From Comamonadaceae bacterium ALPHA2B (GTDB lineage: Bacteria > Pseudomonadota > Gammaproteobacteria > Burkholderiales > Burkholderiaceae_C), in assembly GCA_005503065.1 (NCBI GenBank), contig SCOE01000014.1, forward strand, positions 56,186-120,185: a stretch of 64,000 nucleotides of DNA, given 5' to 3'. Below are positions 44,287 to 55,008 of this stretch, piece by piece (positions within the stretch are counted from its first letter, which is position 1; each line of letters begins with the position of its first letter). Under the pieces are notes generated by a model, which had not been told where the DNA came from, did not search any database, and worked only from the letters and a program-made list of their open reading frames with translations. The position numbers and the translations under genes were made by a program.

Positions 44287-44652
44287 ATGGCAGTGAACTA
44301 TGGCTCCAAGCGCGTCGTCGTCGGCGCGCACTACGGCCTTCGCGACTGGCTCTCGCAGCGCATCACCGGCGCCCTCATGGCGCTCTTCACCCTCATCGTG
44401 CTGGCACAGCTGCTGCTGACCAGCGGGCCGATCGGCTACGACAAGTGGGCCGGCATCTTCGCCTCGCAGTGGATGAAGGTCCTCAGCTTCGCCGTGATCG
44501 CGGGCCTGCTCTACCACGTGTGGGTCGGCATGCGCGACGTGTGGATGGACTACGTCCAGCCCGTCGGCATCCGCCTTGCCCTGCAGATCTTCACCATCGT
44601 CTGGCTTGTGGGTTGCGCGGGTTGGGCCATCCAAGTCCTCTGGAGAGTGTGA
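44287..44652 (+). CDS. sdhD: Succinate dehydrogenase membrane anchor subunit
   Basis: This 121-residue three-helix protein pairs with SdhC to hold haem b and the quinone site. It has DWLSQRITGALMALFTLIVL at the first helix and YHVWVGMRDVWMDYVQP with the haem histidine and quinone-site tyrosine or aspartate. It lies 19 nt behind sdhC. The sdhA gene follows after 89 nt containing a GC-rich repeat-like block. Confidence 0.93.
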   Translation: MAVNYGSKRVVVGAHYGLRDWLSQRITGALMALFTLIVLAQLLLTSGPIGYDKWAGIFASQWMKVLSFAVIAGLLYHVWVGMRDVWMDYVQPVGIRLALQIFTIVWLVGCAGWAIQVLWRV

Positions 44653-44655
44653 TGC

Positions 44656-44735
44656 TGCCCCCACGCTCTTCGTTTCACGTAATCGCTGCCCCCCGCGGGG
44701 GCGAGGCCTCCTTTGGGGCGGCCCGGCAGGAGTCC
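44656..44735. repeat. GC-rich palindromic block between sdhD and sdhA
   Basis: CCCCCGCGGGGG (44690-44701) is a perfect 12-bp palindrome, flanked by GCTGCC and GGGGCGGCCCGGCAG, which can pair partly. No coding frame. The AGGAG binding site of sdhA is at its right edge. Confidence 0.5.
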
Positions 44736-44741
44736 TGACCA

Positions 44742-46550
<1,809 letters not shown>

Positions 46551-46566
46551 ACAAGGTCCCACCACG

Positions 46567-47268
46567 ATGAAGCGCACATTCAAGATCTACCGCTACGACC
46601 CGGACAAGGACGCCAAGCCCTACATGCAAACCGTCGAGATCGAACTCGACGGGCACGAGCGCATGCTGCTGGACGCCCTGGTCAAGCTCAAGGCGCAGGA
46701 CCCGACCATCTCCTTCCGCCGCTCCTGCCGCGAAGGCGTGTGCGGTTCGGATGCGATGAACATCAACGGCAAGAACGGCCTGGCGTGCCTCACCAACATG
46801 AACACGCTGAAGGACCCGATCGTCCTCAAGCCCCTGCCCGGCCTGCCGGTCATCCGCGACCTGATCGTGGACATGACGCAGTTCTTCAAGCAGTACAACT
46901 CGATCAAGCCCTACCTCATCAACGACAACCCGCCGCCCGAGCGCGAGCGGCTGCAGTCGCCCGAGGAACGCGAGGAACTCAACGGCCTGTACGAGTGCAT
47001 CCTGTGCGCAAGCTGCTCCACCAGCTGCCCGAGCTTCTGGTGGAACCCGGACAAGTTCGTCGGCCCGGCCGGGCTGCTGCAGGCCTACCGCTTCATCGCC
47101 GACAGCCGCGACGAAGCCACCGGCGCCCGCCTGGACAACCTCGAGGACCCGTACCGCCTGTTCCGCTGCCACACCATCATGAACTGCGTGGACGTGTGCC
47201 CCAAGCACCTGAACCCCACGCAGGCGATCGGCAAGATCAAGGAACTGATGGTGCGCCGCGCCGTCTGA
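46567..47268 (+). CDS. sdhB: Succinate dehydrogenase iron-sulfur subunit
   Basis: This 233-residue subunit relays electrons from SdhA to quinone through three clusters. The 2Fe-2S ligands are in SCREGVCGSDAMNINGKNGLAC, the 4Fe-4S ligands in CILCASCSTSCP and the 3Fe-4S ligands in CHTIMNCVDVCPKHLNP. Length is normal. It is followed 24 nt later by sdhE in the same transcript. Confidence 0.97.
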   Translation: MKRTFKIYRYDPDKDAKPYMQTVEIELDGHERMLLDALVKLKAQDPTISFRRSCREGVCGSDAMNINGKNGLACLTNMNTLKDPIVLKPLPGLPVIRDLIVDMTQFFKQYNSIKPYLINDNPPPERERLQSPEEREELNGLYECILCASCSTSCPSFWWNPDKFVGPAGLLQAYRFIADSRDEATGARLDNLEDPYRLFRCHTIMNCVDVCPKHLNPTQAIGKIKELMVRRAV

Positions 47269-47292
47269 CGGTCGCGGCCGCAAGGAAAACGC

Positions 47293-47625
47293 ATGTCCCC
47301 TGAGCACGACGCCACCCTCGACCTGCTCGACCCCCGCGAGGTCGGCAAGCTGAAATGGCGCTGCCGGCGGGGCCTGCTGGAAAACGATCTCTTCATCGCC
47401 CGCTTCTTCGAGCGGCATGAATCTCGCTTGACCGTGGGTCAGGCCCAGGCGATGGAGACGCTCATGGATCTGTCGGACAACGACCTGCTGGACCTCCTGC
47501 TGCAAAGAAAGGAGCCCGAGCCCGCATGGGCCGGGGCCGAGGTGGTGGCGTTGATCGCGCTGATGCGCGCCGAGGGCGCGCACCAGTCGCCCGTTCCTCT
47601 TCCGTCTTTGTCTTCGTCTGCTTAA
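47293..47625 (+). CDS. sdhE: FAD assembly factor SdhE
   Basis: This 110-residue cytoplasmic chaperone is needed for covalent flavinylation of SdhA. The defining RGxxE segment is present as [10 protein letters not shown] (about residues 22-31), within the five-helix fold. It is slightly longer than the E. coli form, with a proline/serine-rich tail. Its position between sdhB and gltA is normal for Burkholderiales. Confidence 0.92.
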   Translation: MSPEHDATLDLLDPREVGKLKWRCRRGLLENDLFIARFFERHESRLTVGQAQAMETLMDLSDNDLLDLLLQRKEPEPAWAGAEVVALIALMRAEGAHQSPVPLPSLSSSA

Positions 47626-47647
47626 TCAACCTTCAGAGAAAGTCGCT

Positions 47648-48958
47648 ATGAAAGCTTCCGACACCAAGGCCGCCCTGTCCTTCAGCAATGGCGGCCAGAC
47701 CGTGGACCTGCCGATCTACAAGGGCACCATCGGCCCCGACGTGATCGATATCCGCAAGCTGTACGCGCAGACGGGCATGTTCACCTATGACCCGGGCTTC
47801 ATGTCGACGGCGTCGTGCCAGTCCGCCATCACCTACATCGATGGCGACAAGGGCGAACTGCTCTACCGCGGCTATCCGATCGAGCAGTTGGCCACCAACT
47901 GCGACTACCTCGAGACCTGCTACCTGCTGCTCAACGGCGAACTGCCGAACGAGTCCGAGAAGAAGAAGTTCACGCACCTGGTGACCAACCACACGATGGT
48001 CAACGAACAGATGCAGTTCTTCCTGCGCGGCTTCCGCCGCGACGCGCATCCGATGGCCATCATGACCGGCCTGGTGGGCGCGCTGTCGGCCTTCTATCAC
48101 GACAGCACGGACATCAACAATCCCGAGCACCGCGAGATCGCCGCGATCCGCCTGATCGCGAAGATGCCCACGCTCGTGGCCATGGCCTACAAGTACACGA
48201 TCGGCCAGCCGTACATGTACCCGAAGAACGACGAGACCTACGCAGGCAACTTCCTGCGCATGATGTTCGCGACGCCGTGCGAGGACTACAAGGTCAACCC
48301 GGTGCTGGAAAAGGCACTGGACCGCATCTTCATCCTGCACGCCGACCACGAGCAGAACGCGTCGACGTCCACCGTGCGCCTGTGCGGCTCGTCGGGCACG
48401 AACCCCTTCGCGGCCATCGCGGCGGGCGTGGCCTGCCTCTGGGGCCCGGCCCATGGCGGCGCCAACGAGGCGGCGCTGAACATGCTCTACGACATCCAGA
48501 AACAGGGCGGCGTGGAAAAGATCGGCGAGTTCATCAAGAAGGTCAAGGACAAGAACTCGAACGTCAAGCTGATGGGCTTCGGCCACCGCGTGTACAAGAA
48601 CTACGACCCGCGCGCCAAGCTCATGCAGGAGACCTGCAACGAGGTGCTGACCGAACTGGGCCTGGAGAAGGACCCGCTGTTCGCCCTGGCCAAGGAGCTG
48701 GAGAAGATCGCACTGGAAGACGAGTACTTCGTTTCGCGCAAGCTCTACCCGAACGTGGACTTCTACTCGGGCATCGTGCAGCGCGCCATCGGCATCCCGG
48801 TGCCGCTGTTCACCGCCATCTTCGCGCTGGCCCGCACGGTGGGCTGGATCGCCCAGCTCAACGAGATGATCGCCGACCCCGAGTACAAGATCGGCCGCCC
48901 GCGCCAGCTGTACGTCGGCGCCGCGTCGCGCGACGTCAAGCCGATCGGCCAGCGCTGA
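47648..48958 (+). CDS. gltA: Citrate synthase, type II
   Basis: This 436-residue hexameric Gram-negative-type citrate synthase condenses acetyl-CoA and oxaloacetate. It has the N-terminal domain typical of the NADH-regulated group, [24 protein letters not shown] with an active-site histidine region downstream ([13 protein letters not shown]), and [13 protein letters not shown] near residue 312 with the catalytic histidine and aspartate region. It is the last gene of the sdh-gltA run. A strong terminator follows 40 nt later. Confidence 0.97.
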   Translation: MKASDTKAALSFSNGGQTVDLPIYKGTIGPDVIDIRKLYAQTGMFTYDPGFMSTASCQSAITYIDGDKGELLYRGYPIEQLATNCDYLETCYLLLNGELPNESEKKKFTHLVTNHTMVNEQMQFFLRGFRRDAHPMAIMTGLVGALSAFYHDSTDINNPEHREIAAIRLIAKMPTLVAMAYKYTIGQPYMYPKNDETYAGNFLRMMFATPCEDYKVNPVLEKALDRIFILHADHEQNASTSTVRLCGSSGTNPFAAIAAGVACLWGPAHGGANEAALNMLYDIQKQGGVEKIGEFIKKVKDKNSNVKLMGFGHRVYKNYDPRAKLMQETCNEVLTELGLEKDPLFALAKELEKIALEDEYFVSRKLYPNVDFYSGIVQRAIGIPVPLFTAIFALARTVGWIAQLNEMIADPEYKIGRPRQLYVGAASRDVKPIGQR

Positions 48959-48997
48959 TCGCCACGCGACGGCGCGCTTTGCGCCCTGTTCGCCACA

Positions 48998-49020
48998 GGC
49001 CGCCCCGGGGCGGCCTTTTT
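48998..49020 (+). terminator. Rho-independent terminator after gltA
   Basis: GGCCGCC-CCGG-GGCGGCC is followed by TTTTT (49016-49020). It ends the sdhCDAB-sdhE-gltA transcript. Confidence 0.88.
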
Positions 49021-49035
49021 CATGGGCGATCACAA

Positions 49036-49060
49036 GGTTGCTACGCATTTGATAGCCAGA
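49036..49060 (+). repeat. Partial dispersed repeat downstream of gltA
   Basis: GTTGCTACGCATTTGATAGCC matches only the AT-rich left end (TTGCTAT..ATAGC) of the ~55-nt family. The GC hairpin part is missing. Confidence 0.4.
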
Positions 49061-49190
49061 GTCCCAAGCGGGGCGGGGGCTGGAGGCCGATAGGACCCGG
49101 CATTGCCAAGCCAGCAGCCCACTCGTCGCGATACGCGATGCCTCGAGCCATAAAACGGTAGGAAAATAGCGTTCGCCTTCGCGAACCACG

Positions 49191-50150
49191 ATGCCCAGCC
49201 CCGCCCCCTTGCACCCGTCCGAGCGCAATTTCGCGCGCCGCATCGACCTCACGTCGCTGCAGCTGTTCGTGGCCGTGTGCGAACTGGGCAGCATCGGCCG
49301 TGCGGCCGAGCGCGAGTTCATCGCCGCCTCGGCGATCAGCAAGCGCCTTTCGGACCTCGAGGCCACGCTCGGCATCACCCTGCTCTATCGCCACGCCCGC
49401 GGCGTGGACCTCACGCCGGCCGGCGAGAGCCTGCTGCACCACGCACGCTCGATGCTTTACAGCCTGGAGAAGATGCAGGGCGAGCTCAGCGAGTACGCCG
49501 AGGGCGTGCGCGGGCACGTGCGGGTGCACGCGAACATCTCGGCCATCGTGCAGTTTCTGCCCGAGGACCTGGGCGCCTTCGTGCAGGCGCACGACGCCAT
49601 CAAGATCGACCTGGAAGAACACCTTTCGAGCGAAGTCGTCCGCGCGGTGCAGGAAGGCGCGGCCGACCTGGGCATCTGCCACGTGCCCGACGGTGCCGGC
49701 GACCTGCAGACCCAGCCCTATCGCCAGGACCGCCTGGCGCTCATCGTGCCGGCCGGCCACCCGCTCGCGGCCGACGCTGCGATCGATTTCGTCGACGCGC
49801 TCGATTTCGACCATGTCGGCCTGCATACCAACAGCTCGATCTACGTCGCCATGCACCAGGCGGCGCTGAACGCGGGCCGCAGCGTGCGCCTGCGCATCCA
49901 CGTGACCGGCCTGGACGCCATGTGCCGCATGATCGACAACGGCCTGGGCATCGGCGTGATGCCGCAACGCGCCTTCGAGCTCATGCGCGGCGGCATCGGC
50001 CGGCGGCTGGTGAGCATCGCGCTGAACGACACCTGGGCGCTGCGCGAGATCCGGCTCGTCGCGCGCGACTTCTCCACCCTGCCGGTGGCGGCCCGAACCC
50101 TGGTGCAGCACCTGCAGGCACCGGCCCCCGCCGAGGCACTGGCCGCCTGA
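49191..50150 (+). CDS. LysR-family transcriptional regulator upstream of leuC
   Basis: This 319-residue LysR regulator carries its helix-turn-helix at about residues 30-60 ([25 protein letters not shown]) after an extended N-terminus. The ligand domain runs on to the C-terminus. ATG 49191 gives an 18-residue extension before [10 protein letters not shown], and no internal start fits better. It precedes leuC by 46 nt on the same strand. Control of the leu genes is possible, but its codirectional position also allows an independent target. Confidence 0.85.
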   Translation: MPSPAPLHPSERNFARRIDLTSLQLFVAVCELGSIGRAAEREFIAASAISKRLSDLEATLGITLLYRHARGVDLTPAGESLLHHARSMLYSLEKMQGELSEYAEGVRGHVRVHANISAIVQFLPEDLGAFVQAHDAIKIDLEEHLSSEVVRAVQEGAADLGICHVPDGAGDLQTQPYRQDRLALIVPAGHPLAADAAIDFVDALDFDHVGLHTNSSIYVAMHQAALNAGRSVRLRIHVTGLDAMCRMIDNGLGIGVMPQRAFELMRGGIGRRLVSIALNDTWALREIRLVARDFSTLPVAARTLVQHLQAPAPAEALAA

Positions 50151-50196
50151 GCGCGGCCCCCTTTTCCACGCTTCCCACGAAAGAAACGAGACCCAC

Positions 50197-51618
50197 ATGG
50201 CACGCACGCTCTACGACAAGATCTGGGACGAACATGTCGTCCACACCGAGGAAGACGGCACCGCGGTGCTCTACATCGACCGCCACCTGGTGCACGAAGT
50301 GACCAGCCCGCAGGCCTTCGAGGGCCTGCGCGCGGCCGGCCGCAAGCTGTGGCGCATCAGCTCGGTGGTGGCCACCGCCGACCACAACACGCCCACCACC
50401 GGCTGGGAACGCGGCTACGACGGCATCGAGGACCCGATCAGCAAGGAACAGGTCACGACGCTGGACCACAACATCGCCGAGTTCGGTTCCGCCGCCTTCT
50501 TCCCCTTCCTGAGCAAGCGCCAGGGCATCGTGCACGTGATCGGCCCGGAGTCGGGCGCCACGCTGCCGGGCATGACGGTGGTCTGCGGCGACAGCCACAC
50601 GTCCACGCACGGCGCCTTCGGCGCGCTGGCGCACGGCATCGGCACCAGCGAGGTCGAGCACGTGATGGCCACGCAGACGCTGCTGGCCAAGAAGGCGAAG
50701 AACATGCTGGTCAAGGTCGAGGGCAAGCTGCCGCTGGGCTGCACCGCCAAGGACGTCGTGCTGGCCATCATCGGCAGGATCGGCACCGCCGGCGGCACGG
50801 GCTACACGATCGAGTTCGCCGGCTCGGCCATCCGCGACCTGTCGATGGAAGGCCGGATGACGGTGTGCAACATGGCGATCGAAGCCGGCGCACGCGCGGG
50901 CCTGGTCGCCGTGGACCAGAAGACCATCGACTATGTGAAGGGCCGGCCGCTCGCGCCCTCGGGCGTGGAATGGGAGCAGGCCGTCAGCTACTGGAAGACG
51001 CTGCACTCGGACGCCGGTGCGCAGTTCGACACCGTGGTCGAGCTCGACGCCACGCAGATCAAGCCGCAGGTGACCTGGGGCACCTCGCCCGAGATGGTGC
51101 TGCCCGTCGATGGCCGCGTGCCCGACCCCGACAAGGAGAAGGACGCCAGCAAGCGCGGCGCCATCGAACGCGCGCTGACCTACATGGGCCTCACGCCGAA
51201 CAAGGCGATGGACGACATCTTCGTCGACAAGGTGTTCATCGGCAGTTGCACCAACAGCCGCATCGAGGACATGCGGGAAGCCGCGGCCATGGTGAAGAAG
51301 CTCGGCCAGAAGGTCGCGAAGAACGTCAAGCTCGCGATGGTGGTGCCCGGCTCCGGCGTGGTGAAGGAACAGGCCGAGCGCGAGGGCCTGCACGAGATCT
51401 TCAAGGCCGCCGGCTTCGAGTGGCGCGAGCCCGGCTGCTCGATGTGCCTGGCCATGAACGCCGACCGCCTGGAACCCGGCGAGCGCTGCGCCTCGACCAG
51501 CAACCGCAACTTCGAAGGCCGCCAGGGCGCCGGTGGCCGCACGCACCTCGTGAGCCCCGCCATGGCCGCCGCCGCCGCGGTGCATGGCCACTTCGTGGAC
51601 GTGCGCAAGTTCGCCTGA
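50197..51618 (+). CDS. leuC: 3-Isopropylmalate dehydratase large subunit
   Basis: This 473-residue aconitase-family subunit acts with LeuD to isomerise 2- to 3-isopropylmalate in leucine synthesis. The cluster ligands are in [13 protein letters not shown] and [37 protein letters not shown] is a family signature. ATG 50197 follows the LysR gene by 46 nt. The usual short spacing to leuD is broken by a 136-nt inverted-repeat element. Confidence 0.97.
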   Translation: MARTLYDKIWDEHVVHTEEDGTAVLYIDRHLVHEVTSPQAFEGLRAAGRKLWRISSVVATADHNTPTTGWERGYDGIEDPISKEQVTTLDHNIAEFGSAAFFPFLSKRQGIVHVIGPESGATLPGMTVVCGDSHTSTHGAFGALAHGIGTSEVEHVMATQTLLAKKAKNMLVKVEGKLPLGCTAKDVVLAIIGRIGTAGGTGYTIEFAGSAIRDLSMEGRMTVCNMAIEAGARAGLVAVDQKTIDYVKGRPLAPSGVEWEQAVSYWKTLHSDAGAQFDTVVELDATQIKPQVTWGTSPEMVLPVDGRVPDPDKEKDASKRGAIERALTYMGLTPNKAMDDIFVDKVFIGSCTNSRIEDMREAAAMVKKLGQKVAKNVKLAMVVPGSGVVKEQAEREGLHEIFKAAGFEWREPGCSMCLAMNADRLEPGERCASTSNRNFEGRQGAGGRTHLVSPAMAAAAAVHGHFVDVRKFA

Positions 51619-51625
51619 AAAACCG

Positions 51626-51761
51626 ATACGGACAGCCGAACGCAGAAGGAAGACAAAAACTACGCAGAGGGCGCAGAGAAGACCAACATCATTTTTGGTT
51701 GTCCTTCTGCGCCCTCTGCGAGATCTTTGCGCCCTCTGCGTTCGGCTGCCCGCTTCCGTAT
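51626..51761. repeat. Imperfect inverted-repeat element between leuC and leuD
   Basis: The outer arms ATACGGACAGCCGAACGCAG and CTGCGTTCGGCTGCCCGCTT (then CCGTAT) pair. The inner arms CGCAGAGGGCGCAGAGAAG and CTTCTGCGCCCTCTGCG also pair, and a second copy of GCGCCCTCTGCG follows at 51729-51740. No coding frame. The element resembles a miniature inverted-repeat transposon or a folded RNA module. It falls within what should be one transcript. Confidence 0.75.
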
Positions 51762-51778
51762 TTGAATTGGAGCTTCAC

Positions 51779-52429
51779 ATGCAGAAATTCACCGTGCACC
51801 AGGGCCTCGTCGCCCCCATGGACCGCGAGAACGTCGACACCGACGCGATCATCCCCAAGCAATTCCTCAAGTCGATCAAGAAGACGGGGTTCGGCCCGAA
51901 CCTGTTCGACGAGTGGCGCTACCTCGACCACGGCGAGCCGGGCATGGACCCGGCCAGCCGCAAGCCGAACCCGGACTTCGTGCTGAACCAGCCGCGCTAC
52001 CAGGGCGCCTCGGTGCTGCTGGCGCGCAAGAACTTCGGCTGCGGCTCCAGCCGCGAGCACGCGCCGTGGGCGCTCGACCAGTTCGGCTTCCGCGCCCTCA
52101 TCGCGCCGAGCTATGCCGACATCTTCTTCAACAACAGCTTCAAGAACGGCCTGCTGCCGATCGTGCTGCCCGAGGCCACCGTGGCGCAGCTCTTCGACGA
52201 GGTGTATGCCTTCCCCGGCTACCAGCTCACCATCGACCTGGAGCGCCAGGTGATCGTCAAGCCGGACGGCGTGGAACTCGCCTTCGACGTGCAGCCCTTC
52301 CGCAAGTACTGCCTGGTCAACGGCCTGGACGACATCGGGCTGACGCTGCGCCACAAGGACAAGATCAAGGCCTTCGAAGCCGAGCGTCTGGCGGCCAAGC
52401 CCTGGCTGGCCCACCAACTGGTGAGCTAA
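51779..52429 (+). CDS. leuD: 3-Isopropylmalate dehydratase small subunit
   Basis: This 216-residue swivel-domain subunit partners LeuC. It has the family opening [24 protein letters not shown], and [14 protein letters not shown] contacts substrate. ATG 51779 is the family start, 18 nt after the inverted-repeat element, with GGAG 6-7 nt upstream. A dispersed repeat copy begins 9 nt after the stop, in the leuD-leuB gap. Confidence 0.96.
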   Translation: MQKFTVHQGLVAPMDRENVDTDAIIPKQFLKSIKKTGFGPNLFDEWRYLDHGEPGMDPASRKPNPDFVLNQPRYQGASVLLARKNFGCGSSREHAPWALDQFGFRALIAPSYADIFFNNSFKNGLLPIVLPEATVAQLFDEVYAFPGYQLTIDLERQVIVKPDGVELAFDVQPFRKYCLVNGLDDIGLTLRHKDKIKAFEAERLAAKPWLAHQLVS

Positions 52430-52437
52430 GCACCGAC

Positions 52438-52495
52438 TTTGCTATATTTTTCATAGCTGCTCGCGCACGTGGGACGGGCGCTGCAGCCCGATTTG
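52438..52495 (+). repeat. Dispersed ~55-nt repeat between leuD and leuB (clearest copy)
   Basis: TTTGCTATATTTTTCATAGC (AT-rich hairpin GCTAT/ATAGC) is followed by TGCTCGCGC, then GGACGGGCGCTGCAGCCCG, then ATTTG. It is used here as the reference copy for the family. Confidence 0.75.
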
Positions 52496-52521
52496 ATTCA
52501 TAAACCGAGAACCCCAGAACC

Positions 52522-53610
52522 ATGAAGATCGCAGTCCTGCCCGGAGACGGCATCGGCACCGAAATCGTCGCGGAGGCCGTGCGCGTGCTCGACGCGCTCG
52601 AGCTGAAGTTCGAGATGGAGACCGCACTGGTCGGCGGCGCCGCCTACGAGGCGCACGGCCACCCGCTGCCCGAATCGACGCTCAAGCTCGCCAAGGAGGC
52701 GGACGCGGTGCTCTTTGGCGCGGTGGGCGACTGGAAGTACGACAAGCTGGACCGCCCGCTGCGGCCCGAACAGGCCATCCTGGGCCTGCGCAAGAACCTG
52801 GGGCTGTTCGCGAACTTCCGCCCCGCCATCTGCTACGAGCAACTGGTCGGCGCGTCGAGCTTGAAGCCCGAGCTGATCGCGGGCCTGGACATCCTGATCA
52901 TCCGCGAGCTGACCGGCGACATCTACTTCGGCCAGCCGCGCGGCAAGCGCGTGGCCACCGACGGGCACTTCCCCGGTGCCGAGGAAGCCTTCGACACGAT
53001 GCGCTATTCGAGGCCGGAAATCGAGCGCATCGCACGCGTCGCCTTCGAGGCCGCCCGCAAGCGCAGCAAACGGGTGACCAGCGTCGACAAGGCCAACGTG
53101 CTGGAGACCTTCCAGTTCTGGAAGGACGTGGTCACCGAGGTGCACAAGGACTACCCGGACGTCGAGCTCGACCACATGTACGTGGACAACGCCGCCATGC
53201 AGCTCGTCAAGGCGCCCAAGAAGTTCGACGTCGTCGTGACCGGCAACATGTTCGGCGACATCCTCTCGGACGAGGCTGCCATGCTCACGGGCTCGATCGG
53301 CATGCTGCCCTCGGCGTCGCTCAACAGCAACAAACAGGGCCTGTACGAGCCCAGCCACGGCAGCGCGCCCGACATTGCCGGGCAAGGGGTTGCCAATCCT
53401 CTGGCTACAATCCTTTCCGCTGCCATGATGCTCCGCTTCTCCCTCGACCAAGCCGAAGCTGCCGACCGTATCGAGTCGGCGGTCAAGGCGGTGCTCGCGT
53501 CGGGGCTGCGCACGGCGGACATCTGGTCCGAGGGCACGACCAAGGTCGGCACGCGCGAAATGGGCGACGCCGTCGTGGCCGCCATCACCAAAAAGACGAT
53601 TACCGGCTAA
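52522..53610 (+). CDS. leuB: 3-Isopropylmalate dehydrogenase
   Basis: This 362-residue beta-decarboxylating dehydrogenase oxidises 3-isopropylmalate in leucine synthesis. It opens with [22 protein letters not shown]. The substrate arginines are in [24 protein letters not shown] follows, and [23 protein letters not shown] holds the metal and NAD site. Length is normal. Followed by asd after a 93-nt gap with a GC hairpin. Confidence 0.97.
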   Translation: MKIAVLPGDGIGTEIVAEAVRVLDALELKFEMETALVGGAAYEAHGHPLPESTLKLAKEADAVLFGAVGDWKYDKLDRPLRPEQAILGLRKNLGLFANFRPAICYEQLVGASSLKPELIAGLDILIIRELTGDIYFGQPRGKRVATDGHFPGAEEAFDTMRYSRPEIERIARVAFEAARKRSKRVTSVDKANVLETFQFWKDVVTEVHKDYPDVELDHMYVDNAAMQLVKAPKKFDVVVTGNMFGDILSDEAAMLTGSIGMLPSASLNSNKQGLYEPSHGSAPDIAGQGVANPLATILSAAMMLRFSLDQAEAADRIESAVKAVLASGLRTADIWSEGTTKVGTREMGDAVVAAITKKTITG

Positions 53611-53635
53611 CCGCAGCCCGCTTCGTCACGCCCCT

Positions 53636-53654
53636 CCCGGCTCGACGAGCCGGG
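53636..53654 (+). terminator. GC hairpin in the leuB-asd gap
   Basis: CCCGGCT-CGACG-AGCCGGG is a 7-bp stem. The T-rich stretch comes about 20 nt later, so termination is uncertain. It may only mark the leuB transcript end. Confidence 0.4.
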
Positions 53655-53703
53655 CGCAAGAAAACCTGATTTCCTAGTTTTTTCTTCGAAGGGCATTACT
53701 GAA

Positions 53704-54846
53704 ATGGCGAACGCACAACAACCCCTGGTCGGCCTCGTGGGCTGGCGCGGCATGGTCGGCTCGGTCCTGATGGACCGCATGCAGGCCGAAAACGACTTCG
53801 CGCTCATCGAGCCGGTCTTCTTCTCGACCTCCAACGCCGGCGGCAAGGCCCCGGCCATGGCGAAGAACGAGGCCACGCTGCAGGATGCGCACGACATCGC
53901 CGCGCTGAAGAAGTGCGACATCGTCATCACCTGCCAGGGCGGCGACTACACGACCGAGGTCTTCCCCAAGCTGCGCGCCGCGGGCTGGAACGGCCACTGG
54001 ATCGACGCCGCCTCCACCCTGCGCATGAACGAGGACGCGATCATCGTCCTCGACCCGGTCAACCTGCCGGTCATCCAGAACGCGCTGGCCAAGGGCGGCA
54101 AGAACTGGATCGGCGGCAACTGCACCGTCAGCTGCATGCTGATGGGCGTGGGCGCCCTCTACAAGGCCGGCCTGGTCGAGTGGATGACCAGCATGACCTA
54201 CCAGGCGGCCTCGGGCGGCGGTGCGCAGCACATGCGCGAGTTGCTGACCCAGTTCGGCACCCTCAATGCCGAGGTGAAGACGCTGCTGGACGACCCCAAG
54301 AGCGCGATCCTCGAAATCGACCGCAAGGTGTTGCACAAGCAGCAGACGCTGAGCGCCGCTGAAACCGCCAACTTCGGCGCGCCGCTGGGCGGCTCGCTGA
54401 TCCCGTGGATCGACAAGGACCTGGGCGACGGCATGTCCAAGGAGGAATGGAAGGGCGGCGCCGAAACCAACAAGATCCTCGGCCAGGGCGCCGGCTTTGG
54501 AACGGCTGCCACGCCGGTGGACGGCTTCTGCGTGCGAATCGGCGCCATGCGCTGCCACAGCCAGGCGCTGACCTTCAAGCTGAAGAAGGACGTGCCGGTG
54601 GCCGACATCGAAGCCATGATCGCCGCGGACAACGACTGGGTGAAGGTGGTGCCCAACACCCGTGAGGCCACGGTCAGGGAGCTGACGCCCGTTGCCGTCA
54701 CCGGCACCATGTCGATCCCGGTCGGCCGCATCCGCAAGCTGGCCATGGGTCCGGAGTACGTCGGTGCCTTCACCATCGGCGACCAGCTGCTGTGGGGCGC
54801 GGCCGAACCCCTGCGGCGCATGCTGCGCATCCTGCTGGAAGCCTGA
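53704..54846 (+). CDS. asd: Aspartate-semialdehyde dehydrogenase
   Basis: This 380-residue NADPH enzyme reduces aspartyl phosphate for lysine, threonine and methionine synthesis. It has the nucleotide loop [14 protein letters not shown], the catalytic cysteine at Cys140 in [11 protein letters not shown], and [16 protein letters not shown] with the active-site histidine. It is of the Gram-negative type with insert loops. It follows leuB on the same strand. Confidence 0.97.
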   Translation: MANAQQPLVGLVGWRGMVGSVLMDRMQAENDFALIEPVFFSTSNAGGKAPAMAKNEATLQDAHDIAALKKCDIVITCQGGDYTTEVFPKLRAAGWNGHWIDAASTLRMNEDAIIVLDPVNLPVIQNALAKGGKNWIGGNCTVSCMLMGVGALYKAGLVEWMTSMTYQAASGGGAQHMRELLTQFGTLNAEVKTLLDDPKSAILEIDRKVLHKQQTLSAAETANFGAPLGGSLIPWIDKDLGDGMSKEEWKGGAETNKILGQGAGFGTAATPVDGFCVRIGAMRCHSQALTFKLKKDVPVADIEAMIAADNDWVKVVPNTREATVRELTPVAVTGTMSIPVGRIRKLAMGPEYVGAFTIGDQLLWGAAEPLRRMLRILLEA

Positions 54847-55008
54847 GCGGCATGTGCGGGGCGCGGGAGCGCTCCGCCGTTGCACAGCCGCAACGACAAC
54901 CGTGTGCCGAAGTTGGCGCGCACTGGTGGAACACTTCCGTTGCCTTGTCAGTTCGGGCGGGATGGTGTTAACGTCCTCTTACATTTTGGGCGTCTCGCCC
55001 CCTTCAGC

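Noticed and set aside
51626..51761. CRISPR array or tRNA in the leuC-leuD gap
   Set aside because: The repeats are inverted and unequal without spacers, and no cloverleaf forms.
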